Assembly (NCBI GenBank): GCA_016880395.1
Contig: JAEHDN010000138.1
Coordinates: forward strand, 1 to 20,960
Origin: Candidatus Eiseniibacteriota bacterium
GTDB lineage: Bacteria > Eisenbacteria > RBG-16-71-46 > SZUA-252
Length of the DNA stretch: 20,960 nt
Reading direction: 5' to 3'
Part shown: piece by piece, positions 7,699 through 15,682 of the stretch
Position numbering within the stretch: the first letter of the stretch is position 1
Layout: every line of letters begins with the position of its first letter
Notes under the pieces: generated by a model
Seen by the model: only the letters and a program-made list of their open reading frames with translations
What the model was told of the DNA's origin: nothing
Databases searched by the model: none
Made by a program: the position numbers and the translations under genes

Positions 7699-8301
7699 GT
7701 GAAGAGAATCGCAGGTGCTCCGAAGAAATCCCGACGCGCCAGCCAGACCCGCGCCGCGAAGCGCGCCCGCCCGCGCGGGCGCGTGCGGATCACGCCCGAG
7801 ATCCGCACGTACGTGCGGAAGATCGACGGCTACCGCGCCGGCCGAGAGCCGCTCCCGCTCATGCGCACCGGTCCCGCGAAGATCGCCCGGGCGATCGTGG
7901 GGCTCCGCGCCGCCCAGCTCCGGAAGCGCCCCGCCCCCGGCAAGTGGAGCATCGCCGAGATCTTGGGGCACCTCGTGGACACCGAGGTCGTCTACGGCTA
8001 TCGCTACCGTCTCGCGCTCTCGCAGCCGGGCGTTCCGATCCCGGGCTACGACCAGGCGACCTGGGCCCTGGCGCTTCGCCATCGCGACCGGCGCACCCCG
8101 CGGCTCATCGAGCAGATCGTGACCCTCCGACGCATCAACCTCGAGCTTCTCGAGTCGATGCCGCGGCGGACGTGGGAGCGGTACGGGATGCATTCGGAGC
8201 GGGGGAAGGAGACGGTGAGGCGGACGGCGGAGCTGATCGCGGGCCACGACCTCAACCACCTGGATCAGATTCTCGCCATCCGGAAGAAGTACGGCTGGTA
8301 G
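7699..8301 (+). CDS. DinB-fold (YfiT/DinB superfamily) protein
   Basis: A 200-residue protein of the DinB four-helix-bundle superfamily. These proteins are usually metal-dependent and often act as thiol (bacillithiol or mycothiol) transferases or are uncharacterised. The three expected metal-binding histidines are visible: His91 in ILGHLVDTE, and His183 and His187 in AGHDLNHLDQI. WSIAEILGHL is the typical first-helix signature. The first 30 residues are very basic (Lys/Arg-rich). The start is set by GGAAGGAG at 7685-7692, which is six bases from GTG 7699; the ATG at 7693 touches the Shine-Dalgarno and is less likely. It stands alone, divergent from the FlgD-Ig gene and convergent with the amidotransferase. 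Substrate unknown. Confidence 0.85.
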   Translation: MKRIAGAPKKSRRASQTRAAKRARPRGRVRITPEIRTYVRKIDGYRAGREPLPLMRTGPAKIARAIVGLRAAQLRKRPAPGKWSIAEILGHLVDTEVVYGYRYRLALSQPGVPIPGYDQATWALALRHRDRRTPRLIEQIVTLRRINLELLESMPRRTWERYGMHSERGKETVRRTAELIAGHDLNHLDQILAIRKKYGW

Positions 8302-8303
8302 CG

Positions 8304-8317
8304 CCGCCCTGGGGCGG
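8304..8317. terminator. Short GC hairpin between convergent genes
   Basis: CCGCC and GGCGG form a five-base stem with a four-base loop just after the DinB-fold stop codon and before the stop of the minus-strand gene. There is no T tract. It may help end transcription from both sides. Confidence 0.3.
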
Positions 8318-8331
8318 TCGCGTACTGGGAG

Positions 8332-9060
8332 CTAGGAGCGGACGGAGGCGCCGCGGGCTGCGTCCACGAATGCGCCCACGAGCCGCCTGGTGATCGGAGC
8401 GTCGGGCATCCGCTCGGGATGCCACTGCACGCCCACATAGAAGGGGTGGTCGGAGCGCTCGATCGCCTCGATGACGCCATCCTCGCTCGTCGCCGCGACC
8501 CGGAAGCCTGGCGCGACGCGGTCGATGGACTGGTGGTGGTACGAGTTCACGACCGCGTGATCCTGCCCGAGGACCTTGGCGAGCCTCGTCCCCGGCTCGA
8601 CCGCGACCGCGTGCTCGGGGGACTCCTCGTCCGCCTCCTCCTCGTGCTTCAGGCCGTCCGGCCGGTCCTCCTCCAGATGCTGGAGCAGGCTTCCCCCGAA
8701 CTCCACGTTCATCACCTGGATGCCGAGGCAGATGCCGAGCGTGGGGATGCCCCGCTCCTGCGCCGCTCGCGCGAGGAAGAGGTCGGACACGTTCCGCGCC
8801 GGCGCGCCGAGTCGGTCCGGGTGACGCGCGCTCTGGCCGTAGCGCGAGGGTTCGAGATCGGAACCCCCCGTGAGCACCAGGCCGTCCACGCGCCCCACCA
8901 CCTCTCGTGCCTCCTCGAGCGTGGAGACGAGCGGCAGGATCATCGGGAGCCCGCCCGCGCCGCCGATCAGCTTCATGTAGTTGGCATCGAGGGCATAGAG
9001 GTCCCCGCGGCGCTGCTTCAGCCGGTAGTTGGGGCCGATGCCGATCAGCGGACGGGCCAT
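8332..9060 (-). CDS. Gamma-glutamyl hydrolase, class I glutamine amidotransferase-like (peptidase C26, PuuD type)
   Basis: A 242-residue cytoplasmic enzyme that should cleave gamma-glutamyl bonds, as PuuD does for gamma-glutamyl-GABA. It opens with PLIGIGPNY, typical of the family. VDGLVLTGGSDLEPSRYG (58-75) is the oxyanion region. GICLGIQ places the nucleophile at Cys111, and VQWHPE gives His214 and Glu216 of the triad. NSYHHQSID (172-180) is the family's substrate-loop motif. Length matches E. coli PuuD (254). The start at ATG 9060 has CCGGAGA about eight bases upstream and lies 13 bases after the dehydrogenase stop, making it the last gene of a four-gene minus-strand unit. The real substrate could be another gamma-glutamyl compound; no other putrescine-pathway gene is present. 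Confidence 0.92.
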   Translation of the reverse strand: MARPLIGIGPNYRLKQRRGDLYALDANYMKLIGGAGGLPMILPLVSTLEEAREVVGRVDGLVLTGGSDLEPSRYGQSARHPDRLGAPARNVSDLFLARAAQERGIPTLGICLGIQVMNVEFGGSLLQHLEEDRPDGLKHEEEADEESPEHAVAVEPGTRLAKVLGQDHAVVNSYHHQSIDRVAPGFRVAATSEDGVIEAIERSDHPFYVGVQWHPERMPDAPITRRLVGAFVDAARGASVRS

Positions 9061-9073
9061 CGAGGATCTCCGG

Positions 9074-10120
9074 TCAGTAGCCCGCGTCCGGATCGACGCG
9101 GTTGAGGAGCGGCTCGCCGCGGGCGTCGCGCGCCAGGTTGGCGCGGAAGAGCGCCATCGCCCGCGGCCAGAATCCGCGCGAGAGGCCGGAGACGTGCGGC
9201 GTGAGGATCACCCGATCGAGCGTATAGAGCGGGCTCTCGCGCGGCAAGGGCTCGGTTTCGAACACGTCGAGCGCCGCGGCGCCGATCCGCCCGTCCCGCA
9301 CCGCGCGGACGAGGTCCTCCTCGCGGACGATCTTCCCCCGCGCGATGTTCACGAGCCAGGCCCCCGGCTTCATCCGCGCGAACGCCTCCGCGCCGAGCGC
9401 CCCCTCGGTCTCGGGCGTGAGCGCCGCGCACACGGCCACGATGTCGCTCGCCGCGAGAAAGCGGTCGAGGTCACGCGGGCCCATCACCTCCGCCACCGTG
9501 GGCTCCTCGGCCGGTAGCCCGAGCGCCCGGAGCAGCTCCGGCTCCCACGCGGGCGCGCCCTGGGGCCGGCGGCGGAGCGCGATCACCCGCATGCCGAACC
9601 CGGCCGCACGGCGCGCCACCTCCCGGCCGATCGCGCCGTAGCCGAAGAGGCCGAGCGTCTTTCCGTGGAGCTCGCTCGGCACCTCGTCGCCGGTCCACCA
9701 GTCCTCACGGCGCATGCCCGTTGTCGTCTGCTCGACGATCGCGGGCTTCAGCCGCCGCGTGAGCGCGAGCATGACGCCGAGCACGTGCGCGGCGATCGGG
9801 ATCGCGTGCGCGCCGCGGGAGTTCGTGAGCGCCGCCCCGCGCGCCCGGAAGCTCGGGGTCAGGTAGGCGCCCACTCCGGCGGCGGGCACATGGAGCCACC
9901 GGAGCCGCTCCGCCCGCGCGAGGACCGCGTCCCCGAACGCCCACGAGAAGAGGATCTCGGCCTCGGGAATCGCGGCATCCACCTCCTTGCGGGTGCTCGC
10001 CTCGATCACGTCCACGTCGGGGAAGTCGCGGCGGAGCGCCTCGGCCTCGCCCGCGGGAATGCTCCACGCGGGGGAAGGGCTGAAGAGGGCGAGCAGGAGC
10101 CTCCGTCGCTTCCTCGTCAG
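9074..10120 (-). CDS. D-isomer-specific 2-hydroxyacid dehydrogenase, probable CTG start
   Basis: A 348-residue NAD(P)-dependent oxidoreductase that interconverts 2-oxoacids and D-2-hydroxyacids. The nucleotide-binding motif is GYGAIG (160-165). The catalytic residues are Arg261 in NIARG, Glu290 in FETEPLP and His309 in LTPHVSG. The family N terminus (RRLLLALFSP) lies upstream of the first in-frame GTG (10015), and no ATG, GTG or TTG exists between there and the end of the preceding gene. The CTG at 10120, overlapping that gene's TGA as CTGA and eight bases after GAGGGG, is therefore the best start. A caller limited to usual starts would pick GTG 10015 and lose 35 residues. Its substrate is unknown. 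It sits between the DUF885 and amidotransferase genes. Confidence 0.88.
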   Translation of the reverse strand: MTRKRRRLLLALFSPSPAWSIPAGEAEALRRDFPDVDVIEASTRKEVDAAIPEAEILFSWAFGDAVLARAERLRWLHVPAAGVGAYLTPSFRARGAALTNSRGAHAIPIAAHVLGVMLALTRRLKPAIVEQTTTGMRREDWWTGDEVPSELHGKTLGLFGYGAIGREVARRAAGFGMRVIALRRRPQGAPAWEPELLRALGLPAEEPTVAEVMGPRDLDRFLAASDIVAVCAALTPETEGALGAEAFARMKPGAWLVNIARGKIVREEDLVRAVRDGRIGAAALDVFETEPLPRESPLYTLDRVILTPHVSGLSRGFWPRAMALFRANLARDARGEPLLNRVDPDAGY

Positions 10121-11841
10121 AGGATCGTCCCCTCGTTCTTGAGGAGGATGCGGCGGAGCAGGGTCACCGGCAGGGCGCCCTGCGACAGGATCGTCTCGTG
10201 GAACGAGCCGAGGGTGAACTTCGATCCCTGCTCGCGCGCGACATCGTCCCGGAGCTTCCGGATCTCGAGGGCTCCGAGCGTGTAGACGCTGTAGGTCGGA
10301 TCGAAGGCGGCGCGCCCGGCCTCGCGCTCGGCGTTCGCACGCTCCAGCCCCGCGTGCTCCATGAAGAACCGCGTTCCGTCCTCGAGGCTCATGCCGCGCG
10401 TGTGGACCCGGATCCCCACCTGGAGCCGGCAGGCGCGGACGAGCGCCCAGCGCATGACGCCGACCGCGACGCGCGGATCGTCCTTCCGGAAACCCTGGTC
10501 GAGCAGCCCCTCCTCGGTGTAGAGGCCCCATCCTTCCCCAAACGCGCCCGAGCCGATCGACTTCCGCACGAAGGACGGCGCACGCTTGGCGTAGAGATGG
10601 TGCACGTAGTGGCCGGGATAGACCTCGTGCACCGAGACCGATGGGAGTGTCCACCGGCTGAAGCCCTGGAGGTGCTCCTCGATCCGCCGCGCGGGCCAGC
10701 GGGGGTCCGGGAGCGTGATGTTGTAGTAGGAATCGTCGGCCTTGGTCTCGAACGGCCCCGGCGCATCGAAGCTCGCGAACGAGCGGCTCGCGGCGAACTC
10801 GGGGGTGGGGCGGACCGCGCAGTGCGCATCCGCGGGGATCGCGATGAAGCCGGACTTCACGGTGAACGCCCTCGCCTCCTCGATGAGGGCGCGCGCGTAG
10901 TCGAGCAGGCTGTCGGCCGGCGGATGATCGCGACGCATGCGGGCCACGATGGAATCCGGAGGCGCGTTGGGATCGACGCGCTGCATGGCCTCGCGGTTGC
11001 GTGCTTCGAGCCGGTGGAGCTCGCGGTCGCCCACGGCGAGCAGCGTGTCGATCGGAAGGTCGATCATCTCCTCGTACCGGAGACGCTTCCGGTAGCGGTC
11101 CTCGCCCAGGACGAAGGAGCCGTGGCTCGCGGGAAGGAGCGTGCCGCGGAGCCACGCGACGTGGTCCTTGGTCGCCGCCACGGCGGTCCTCTTCGCGCTC
11201 TCGAACTCGGCGCGGATCGCCGGCTCGGTGACGGGCGCGAACGCTCGGGTCACGTCGTTCTCGAGGAACGAGATCGTGCCCTCGAAGTCGCCCGCCGCGA
11301 ACTCAGTGAAGAGCGCCGGCGGGTTCTTGAGGTTCACGCGTGCGTTGGCGAGCTGCCGGGGCACCTGCTGCAGTCGGTGCGTGAGCGACCGCATCCGCTG
11401 CTCGAGCGGCGCGTAGTTCACGGCGATCATGCTCTGGAGCGTGCCGCCGTAGTTGTACTGGCCCGGGTCGTTCTCCCAGAAGCGCCCCTCGGTCAGATTG
11501 TAGAGATTGGACCGCATTCCGGTCAGGAGGAGGTCGTAATCGATCCGGGTCGGCGTATCGAGCCTCTCCGCGCGGACTCCCTCGAGTTCCTTCATGGCGT
11601 CCCGCACCCGTTGCTCCTCGACGCGGAGCCGCTCCGGAGACCAGTTCTCGAGCGAGTCGTCGAAGTCGTGGATCCCCCACGAGGTCGCGAACGAGGGGTT
11701 GAACGCATAGTTCTCCATCAGGTACCGGCGGGCCAGCGTCTCGAACGTCGCCTTTTCCTGCGCGCTCGGCTGCTGAGAGCACGCAAGGACGGCGGACAGG
11801 GCGAGGATCGGGATGAGGGCGATGCGGTTCATCGAGGTCAT
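10117..11841 (-). CDS. DUF885 family metalloprotease-like lipoprotein
   Basis: A 574-residue exported protein. The N terminus has a signal peptide with lipobox VLAC, then a Ser/Gln-rich linker. The rest matches the DUF885 family, predicted zinc-dependent peptidases or carboxypeptidases. HEVYPGH at 405-411 is the HExxxGH zinc motif and GEGWGLYTEE downstream supplies the third ligand. The full length fits the family (about 550-600 residues). The start ATG 11841 has GGAGG six bases upstream; ATG 11832 is too far from it. It overlaps the TSUP gene upstream (ATGA) and the dehydrogenase downstream (CTGA), so all three are probably cotranslated. It should act on peptides in the periplasm or at the surface. 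Peptidase activity is predicted from the motif, not known. Confidence 0.9.
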   Translation of the reverse strand: MTSMNRIALIPILALSAVLACSQQPSAQEKATFETLARRYLMENYAFNPSFATSWGIHDFDDSLENWSPERLRVEEQRVRDAMKELEGVRAERLDTPTRIDYDLLLTGMRSNLYNLTEGRFWENDPGQYNYGGTLQSMIAVNYAPLEQRMRSLTHRLQQVPRQLANARVNLKNPPALFTEFAAGDFEGTISFLENDVTRAFAPVTEPAIRAEFESAKRTAVAATKDHVAWLRGTLLPASHGSFVLGEDRYRKRLRYEEMIDLPIDTLLAVGDRELHRLEARNREAMQRVDPNAPPDSIVARMRRDHPPADSLLDYARALIEEARAFTVKSGFIAIPADAHCAVRPTPEFAASRSFASFDAPGPFETKADDSYYNITLPDPRWPARRIEEHLQGFSRWTLPSVSVHEVYPGHYVHHLYAKRAPSFVRKSIGSGAFGEGWGLYTEEGLLDQGFRKDDPRVAVGVMRWALVRACRLQVGIRVHTRGMSLEDGTRFFMEHAGLERANAEREAGRAAFDPTYSVYTLGALEIRKLRDDVAREQGSKFTLGSFHETILSQGALPVTLLRRILLKNEGTIL

Positions 11842-12629
11842 GAGGTTCCTCCGGACTCGGCTGGGACGGATCGCGAAACCGTACCACGCGCGCGGCGGAA
11901 AATCATTTGGGCCGCCACCACGAGCAGCAGCACGCCGAAGAGCCGGGACAGCATCTCGGGCCGCGTGCGATGCGCGAGGACTGCGCCGATCCAGCCTCCC
12001 GCCGCGCCCCCGGCCATCGTCGCCGGTATCGAGGCGGGGGCGATCCGCCGCCGCGCCGCGTAGCTGATCACGCCCACCACGGCGACCGGCACGATGACGG
12101 CGAGCGAGATCCCCTGGGCCGTGTGCTGGCCGACCCCCTCGCCCAGGACGAGCGCCGGCACGAGAAGGATGCCGCCTCCGACGCCGAGGAGCCCGGCGAA
12201 CGTGCCCATGACGAGCCCGAGCGCGACGTTCCACGCGGCGGGCCAGAGCGCGCCCGCGTTCTCGTGGACCGGAGGAAAGGCGAGGATCCGCACCGCCGCG
12301 AGCGCCATCCCGACGCCGAACGTGACGCGGAGCCTCGGCGCCGGGGTGCGGGCCGCGAGGGCCGAGCCGAGCAGGACGCCCGGGACCGCCCCCAGGGCGA
12401 GCGTCATCGCGAGCGCGGTGTCCAGCCGCTCATTACCGTAGTACGAGATGGAGGCGACCAGCGCGGTCGCGATGATGAAGGCGAGCGAGGTGCCCTGCGC
12501 CTCGTGCTGGCCCAGGGAGGTGAACCGGACCAGGAGGGGCACGAGCACCATGCCTCCGCCCACGCCCATGAGGCCGCCCAGCAGGCCAGCCAGGAGACCG
12601 AACGCGAAGAGGAGGAGAGTCCGCCGCAT
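11838..12629 (-). CDS. TSUP (TauE/SafE) family membrane permease
   Basis: A 263-residue inner-membrane protein of the sulfite/organosulfonate exporter family TSUP. It shows the family's internal repeat: AGLLGGLMGVGGGMVLVPLLV with HEAQGTSLAF in the first half, and AGLLGVGGGILLVPALV with HTAQGISLAV in the second. About eight hydrophobic helices are present. The start is ATG 12629, with no clear Shine-Dalgarno; a GTG four codons upstream is possible. The stop overlaps the DUF885 start (ATGA). It is the first gene of the minus-strand unit and diverges from the histidine kinase. TSUP members move sulfite, sulfonates or other small anions; the substrate here cannot be read from the sequence. Confidence 0.9.
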   Translation of the reverse strand: MRRTLLLFAFGLLAGLLGGLMGVGGGMVLVPLLVRFTSLGQHEAQGTSLAFIIATALVASISYYGNERLDTALAMTLALGAVPGVLLGSALAARTPAPRLRVTFGVGMALAAVRILAFPPVHENAGALWPAAWNVALGLVMGTFAGLLGVGGGILLVPALVLGEGVGQHTAQGISLAVIVPVAVVGVISYAARRRIAPASIPATMAGGAAGGWIGAVLAHRTRPEMLSRLFGVLLLVVAAQMIFRRARGTVSRSVPAESGGTS

Positions 12630-12639
12630 GTCGCCGCGC

Positions 12640-12668
12640 ACGCTAGCACAGGTCCCGCGCGTTGACAT
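12640..12668 (-). promoter_or_regulatory. Candidate promoter for the TSUP-DUF885-dehydrogenase unit
   Basis: On the minus strand, TAGCGT (12645 to 12640) preceded by TGC resembles an extended -10. ATGTCA lies 17 bases upstream as a four-of-six -35. Transcription would start about four bases before ATG 12629, giving a nearly leaderless message, in keeping with the absence of a Shine-Dalgarno. Tentative. Confidence 0.3.
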
Positions 12669-12691
12669 GGGGAAGCGCCGGTCGGTACGCT
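12662..12691 (+). promoter_or_regulatory. Candidate promoter for the histidine kinase operon
   Basis: A perfect TTGACA (12662-12667) is followed after 18 bases by TACGCT (12686-12691). The start would be near 12698, about 47 bases before the kinase ATG. The -35 overlaps that of the opposing candidate promoter, so the two would lie back to back. Confidence 0.4.
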
Positions 12692-12744
12692 GTCCCGTCT
12701 GGCCCCGGCCCGGACCTTCCGCGCCGTCGCCGCACCCAATCCGA

Positions 12745-14130
12745 ATGTTCTCCCGCCGCCAGAACATCCGTCCGCGCATCGTCTGGACGCTCGCGTTCAT
12801 CGCCGCGCTGCTCCTGCTCGTGAACGGCGCGATCTTCCTCTCGCTCCGGACCTCGCAGCGCCTTCTCGACCAGGAGCTGGGGAAGCGGCTCCAGGGGACC
12901 GCGCACATCGCCGCGCTCCTCGTGGCTCCGGAGCAGTTCGAGATGCTCTCGCTGGCGAGCGCGGACACCTCGGCCGCGGCCGATACGGCGCTCACGGACT
13001 TCTCGATGAAGATGGATTCCCAGGAGGCAGCCGACGCCGTCCGCTCCGAGTGGACGCGGCTCGCGCAGAGCGCTGACCTGTCGAATGTGGTGCTCGTGGA
13101 TCGCCACCGCCGCGTGCTCCTCCGGCTCCGCGATCCGTTCACCTACGAGCCGGACGTCGTGACGCTCGATCCGGTCCCCATGACCAAGGCGCTGATCGGC
13201 CAGGCCTCGCACTCGCGCCTCTACTACAAGGACGGCCAGTACCTGCGCTCGGGCTACGCGCCGGTCGTGACGCCGGAGGGCGATGTCGTGGGAGCCGTGG
13301 CCGTGGAGGGAGGCTCGGACGCGTTCCAGCCGCTCCAGCGGATCCGCACGTCCCTCTACGGCGTGGTGGCGCTCTCCTCCCTCCTTGTCATCCTGATCGG
13401 CCTCGGGTTCGTGAGGACGGTGGACCATCTCTCGCATATCGAGGAGAACCTCCGGCACACGGACATCCTCGCTTCGATCGGGCAGGTCTCGGCCGGGGTC
13501 GCGCACGAGATCCGGAATCCGCTCGCCGTGCTGCGCGGCGCCTCGACCCGCCTCCAGCGGTACGAACAGCTCCGGCCGGAGGAGCGGAAGTCCCTCCTCG
13601 GCATGATCGACGAGGAGGTCAACCGGATGAGCGCCTTCGTCCAGAACTTCCTCCACCTCTCGCGCCGGCCGAATCTGGAGCCGCAGGAGTTCGAGCTCCG
13701 GCCGGTGCTCGAGCGGTCGCTCGAGATCCTCCGCGTGGAGCTGGAGCGAGCCGGGATCTCCACCATAGTCGAGTGGAACACGGACGGTGAGATCCTCCTG
13801 ACGGGGGATCCGCTCGCGATGCACCACGTGTTCCTCAACCTCGCCCTCAACGCTCGGGACGTGATGTCGTCCGGAGGGAAGCTCGTGATCCGGGTGAGCG
13901 AGAGACGGGGGGACGTCCGCATCCGGTTCGAGGACACCGGCCCCGGAGTTCCCAAGGACCTGCGCAAGAAGATCTTCGATGCCTTCTTCACCACCCGGGC
14001 CAAGGGGACCGGGCTCGGGCTCGCCTTCGTCGATCGGATCGTCTCCGAGCACGGCGGATCGGTTACAGTTGGGGACGCCCCCAAAGGCGGCGCCATCTTC
14101 GAGGTCCGGATTCCCCTGGAAGGTCCATGA
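12745..14130 (+). CDS. Membrane sensor histidine kinase (NtrB/ZraS-like)
   Basis: A 461-residue two-component sensor. A first membrane helix lies at about 12-34, a periplasmic sensor region at 35-202 and a second helix at 203-223. A short 30-residue linker, without a recognisable HAMP domain, leads to the HisKA domain with the phosphorylated His254 in AHEIRNPL. The ATP-binding part has the N box (Asn369 in NLALNARDVM), DTGPGVP and KGTGLGLAFV. The ATP-lid motif FFTTRAKGTGLGL is typical of kinases that partner with sigma-54 activators. The start ATG 12745 lacks a Shine-Dalgarno; an in-frame ATG at 12667 sits on the candidate -35 box and is less likely. The regulator follows after 19 bases. The signal is unknown. 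Confidence 0.92.
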   Translation: MFSRRQNIRPRIVWTLAFIAALLLLVNGAIFLSLRTSQRLLDQELGKRLQGTAHIAALLVAPEQFEMLSLASADTSAAADTALTDFSMKMDSQEAADAVRSEWTRLAQSADLSNVVLVDRHRRVLLRLRDPFTYEPDVVTLDPVPMTKALIGQASHSRLYYKDGQYLRSGYAPVVTPEGDVVGAVAVEGGSDAFQPLQRIRTSLYGVVALSSLLVILIGLGFVRTVDHLSHIEENLRHTDILASIGQVSAGVAHEIRNPLAVLRGASTRLQRYEQLRPEERKSLLGMIDEEVNRMSAFVQNFLHLSRRPNLEPQEFELRPVLERSLEILRVELERAGISTIVEWNTDGEILLTGDPLAMHHVFLNLALNARDVMSSGGKLVIRVSERRGDVRIRFEDTGPGVPKDLRKKIFDAFFTTRAKGTGLGLAFVDRIVSEHGGSVTVGDAPKGGAIFEVRIPLEGP

Positions 14131-14149
14131 TCACCGGAAGGTCCTGAAC

Positions 14150-15547
14150 ATGCCCGAGCGCATCCTGGTCGCTGAAGACAAGGAGAACCTCTGCCGCCTC
14201 ATCGAGACGACCCTCTCGGAGGCCGGTTACGAGGTATCGATCGCCCTGGGGGGCGACGCGGCGATCCACGAGATCCAGAGCCGTCCGTTCGATCTCGTCA
14301 TCTCCGACATGCGAATGCCGGGGGCGAGCGGGGCGCAGGTATTTCGCGAGGCCCGCCAGCAGGCATACCAGCCCGACGTCATCCTCATGACCGCGTTCGC
14401 CGACACGCGCGAGGCGGTACAGATGATGAAGGAGGGGGCGACCGACTACATCATGAAGGACAACATCCTCGAGGAGCTGCCGGTCCGGGTCCGCCAGGTG
14501 CTGGACCACCGGAAGCTCCGCCAGGAATCGACCGTCCTCAAGACACGGATCGAGAGCCTTCGCGAGCAGATCCCCATCCACAAGTTCGAGTCCATCGTCG
14601 GCTCGAGCCTGCCCATGCGCGAGGCTCGGAGCCTCGCCGAGCGCGTCGCGCCGACGGATGCCAACGTGCTCCTGACGGGGGAGAGCGGGACTGGCAAGGA
14701 GGTCTTCGCGCAGGCGATCCACGCGGCGAGCCATCGCTGCGAGGCGCCGTTCGTGCCGGTCAACTGCGGCGCGCTCCCCGAGACGCTCCTCGAATCAGAG
14801 CTGTTCGGTCACGAGAAGGGGGCCTTCACCGGCGCCATCCGGACGAAGCCGGGCCGCTTCGAGATCGCCGAGGGGGGCACCGTCTTCCTCGACGAGATCG
14901 GCGAGCTGCCGCAGAGCATCCAGGTGAAGCTCCTTCGCGTGCTCCAGGACCGCACGTACGTGCGTGTGGGCGGAGAGGACATGCGGCGCGCCGATGTGCG
15001 CATCCTGGCCGCGACGAACCGTGACCTCGAGGAGATGATCCACCATGGGCGGTTCCGGGAGGATCTCTACTACCGGCTCAACGTCTTCCCGATCCGGCTC
15101 GTCGCGCTCCGCGAGCGGCGCGAGGACATCCCGTCGCTCGTCGAGCATTTCCTGGTGCTGCAGGAGCGATCGATCACGGAGCTGTCGCCCGACGCGCTGG
15201 AGTATCTGCGCACCTACGATTTCCCGGGCAACATCCGCGAGCTGCAGAACCTGATCGAGCGCGCCTGCATTCTCGCTGGACGGGGCGGGCGGATCGAGCG
15301 CCACCACTTCCCGCTGGGCCGCGCGCGCCACGCGGCCGATCCGGCCGATCTCCTCTCGCTCGGGTTGAGCCTGGAGCAGATCGAGAAGCGCCTCATCCGC
15401 GAGGCGCTCGACCGCGCCCAGGGAAACAAGACCAAGGCGGCGACCCTGCTCGGCATCTCGCGGCGCGCCCTCTACTCCCGCATGGAGAGCCACGGCATCC
15501 CGATCGGGGGGCCGGAGCCCGAGGGAAGCGAGACGCCGGCCCTCTAG
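14150..15547 (+). CDS. Sigma-54-dependent response regulator (NtrC/ZraR family)
   Basis: A 465-residue transcription activator that, once phosphorylated, opens sigma-54 promoters. The receiver domain (about 4-118) has Asp53 in LVISDMRMPG as phospho-acceptor, Thr81 and Lys103. The AAA+ domain (about 146-375) has Walker A GESGTGKE, the intact sigma-54 contact loop GAFTGA (224-229), Walker B VFLDEIGE and the arginine-finger region RFREDLYYRLNVF. A Fis-type helix-turn-helix closes the protein (about 428-455, QGNKTKAATLLGISRRALYS). GGAAGG lies eight bases before the ATG. Cotranscribed with the kinase. I find no convincing -24/-12 promoter nearby, so its targets are unknown. Confidence 0.95.
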   Translation: MPERILVAEDKENLCRLIETTLSEAGYEVSIALGGDAAIHEIQSRPFDLVISDMRMPGASGAQVFREARQQAYQPDVILMTAFADTREAVQMMKEGATDYIMKDNILEELPVRVRQVLDHRKLRQESTVLKTRIESLREQIPIHKFESIVGSSLPMREARSLAERVAPTDANVLLTGESGTGKEVFAQAIHAASHRCEAPFVPVNCGALPETLLESELFGHEKGAFTGAIRTKPGRFEIAEGGTVFLDEIGELPQSIQVKLLRVLQDRTYVRVGGEDMRRADVRILAATNRDLEEMIHHGRFREDLYYRLNVFPIRLVALRERREDIPSLVEHFLVLQERSITELSPDALEYLRTYDFPGNIRELQNLIERACILAGRGGRIERHHFPLGRARHAADPADLLSLGLSLEQIEKRLIREALDRAQGNKTKAATLLGISRRALYSRMESHGIPIGGPEPEGSETPAL

Positions 15548-15597
15548 CGTCCGGCCGTTTCCTGGCCACCCGCGCCCCGCTCCGCACATACGGTTCG

Positions 15598-15658
15598 GTA
15601 CATGGCTGCTCGCACGGGTCCATCCTGGCACGTCAGGCGGCCTCGTGCCGCTATGTAC
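15598..15658. other. Composite inverted repeat, possible structured RNA or terminator
   Basis: An outer stem pairs GTACATGGC (15598-15606) with GCTATGTAC (15650-15658) over nine positions, one of them a G-T wobble. Directly stacked on its 3' arm is an inner stem, GGCACG (15627-15632) with CGTGCC (15644-15649), capped by AGG/CCT and a CGG loop after a two-base bulge. Twenty unpaired bases lie on the 5' side between the stems. No T tract follows. It could be a terminator of the two-component operon, a small RNA or a protein-binding site; I cannot tell which. Confidence 0.45.
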
Positions 15659-15682
15659 GCCCCTCGGATCCACCCCGTAACC

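Noticed and set aside
10198..12063. 621-residue plus-strand frame across the DUF885 gene
   Set aside because: Antisense to the zinc-motif gene; a shadow frame caused by high GC at third positions.
13979..14149. Longer N terminus for the response regulator
   Set aside because: This part lies inside the kinase gene's conserved 3' end; GGAAGG eight bases before ATG 14150 and the receiver-domain start fit the shorter form.
15626..15641. Possible sigma-54 promoter TGGCACG upstream of the helical protein
   Set aside because: The GG and the next GC are 11 bases apart instead of the strict 10, and the TTGC part is missing. The TGGCACG is better explained as one arm of the inverted repeat.
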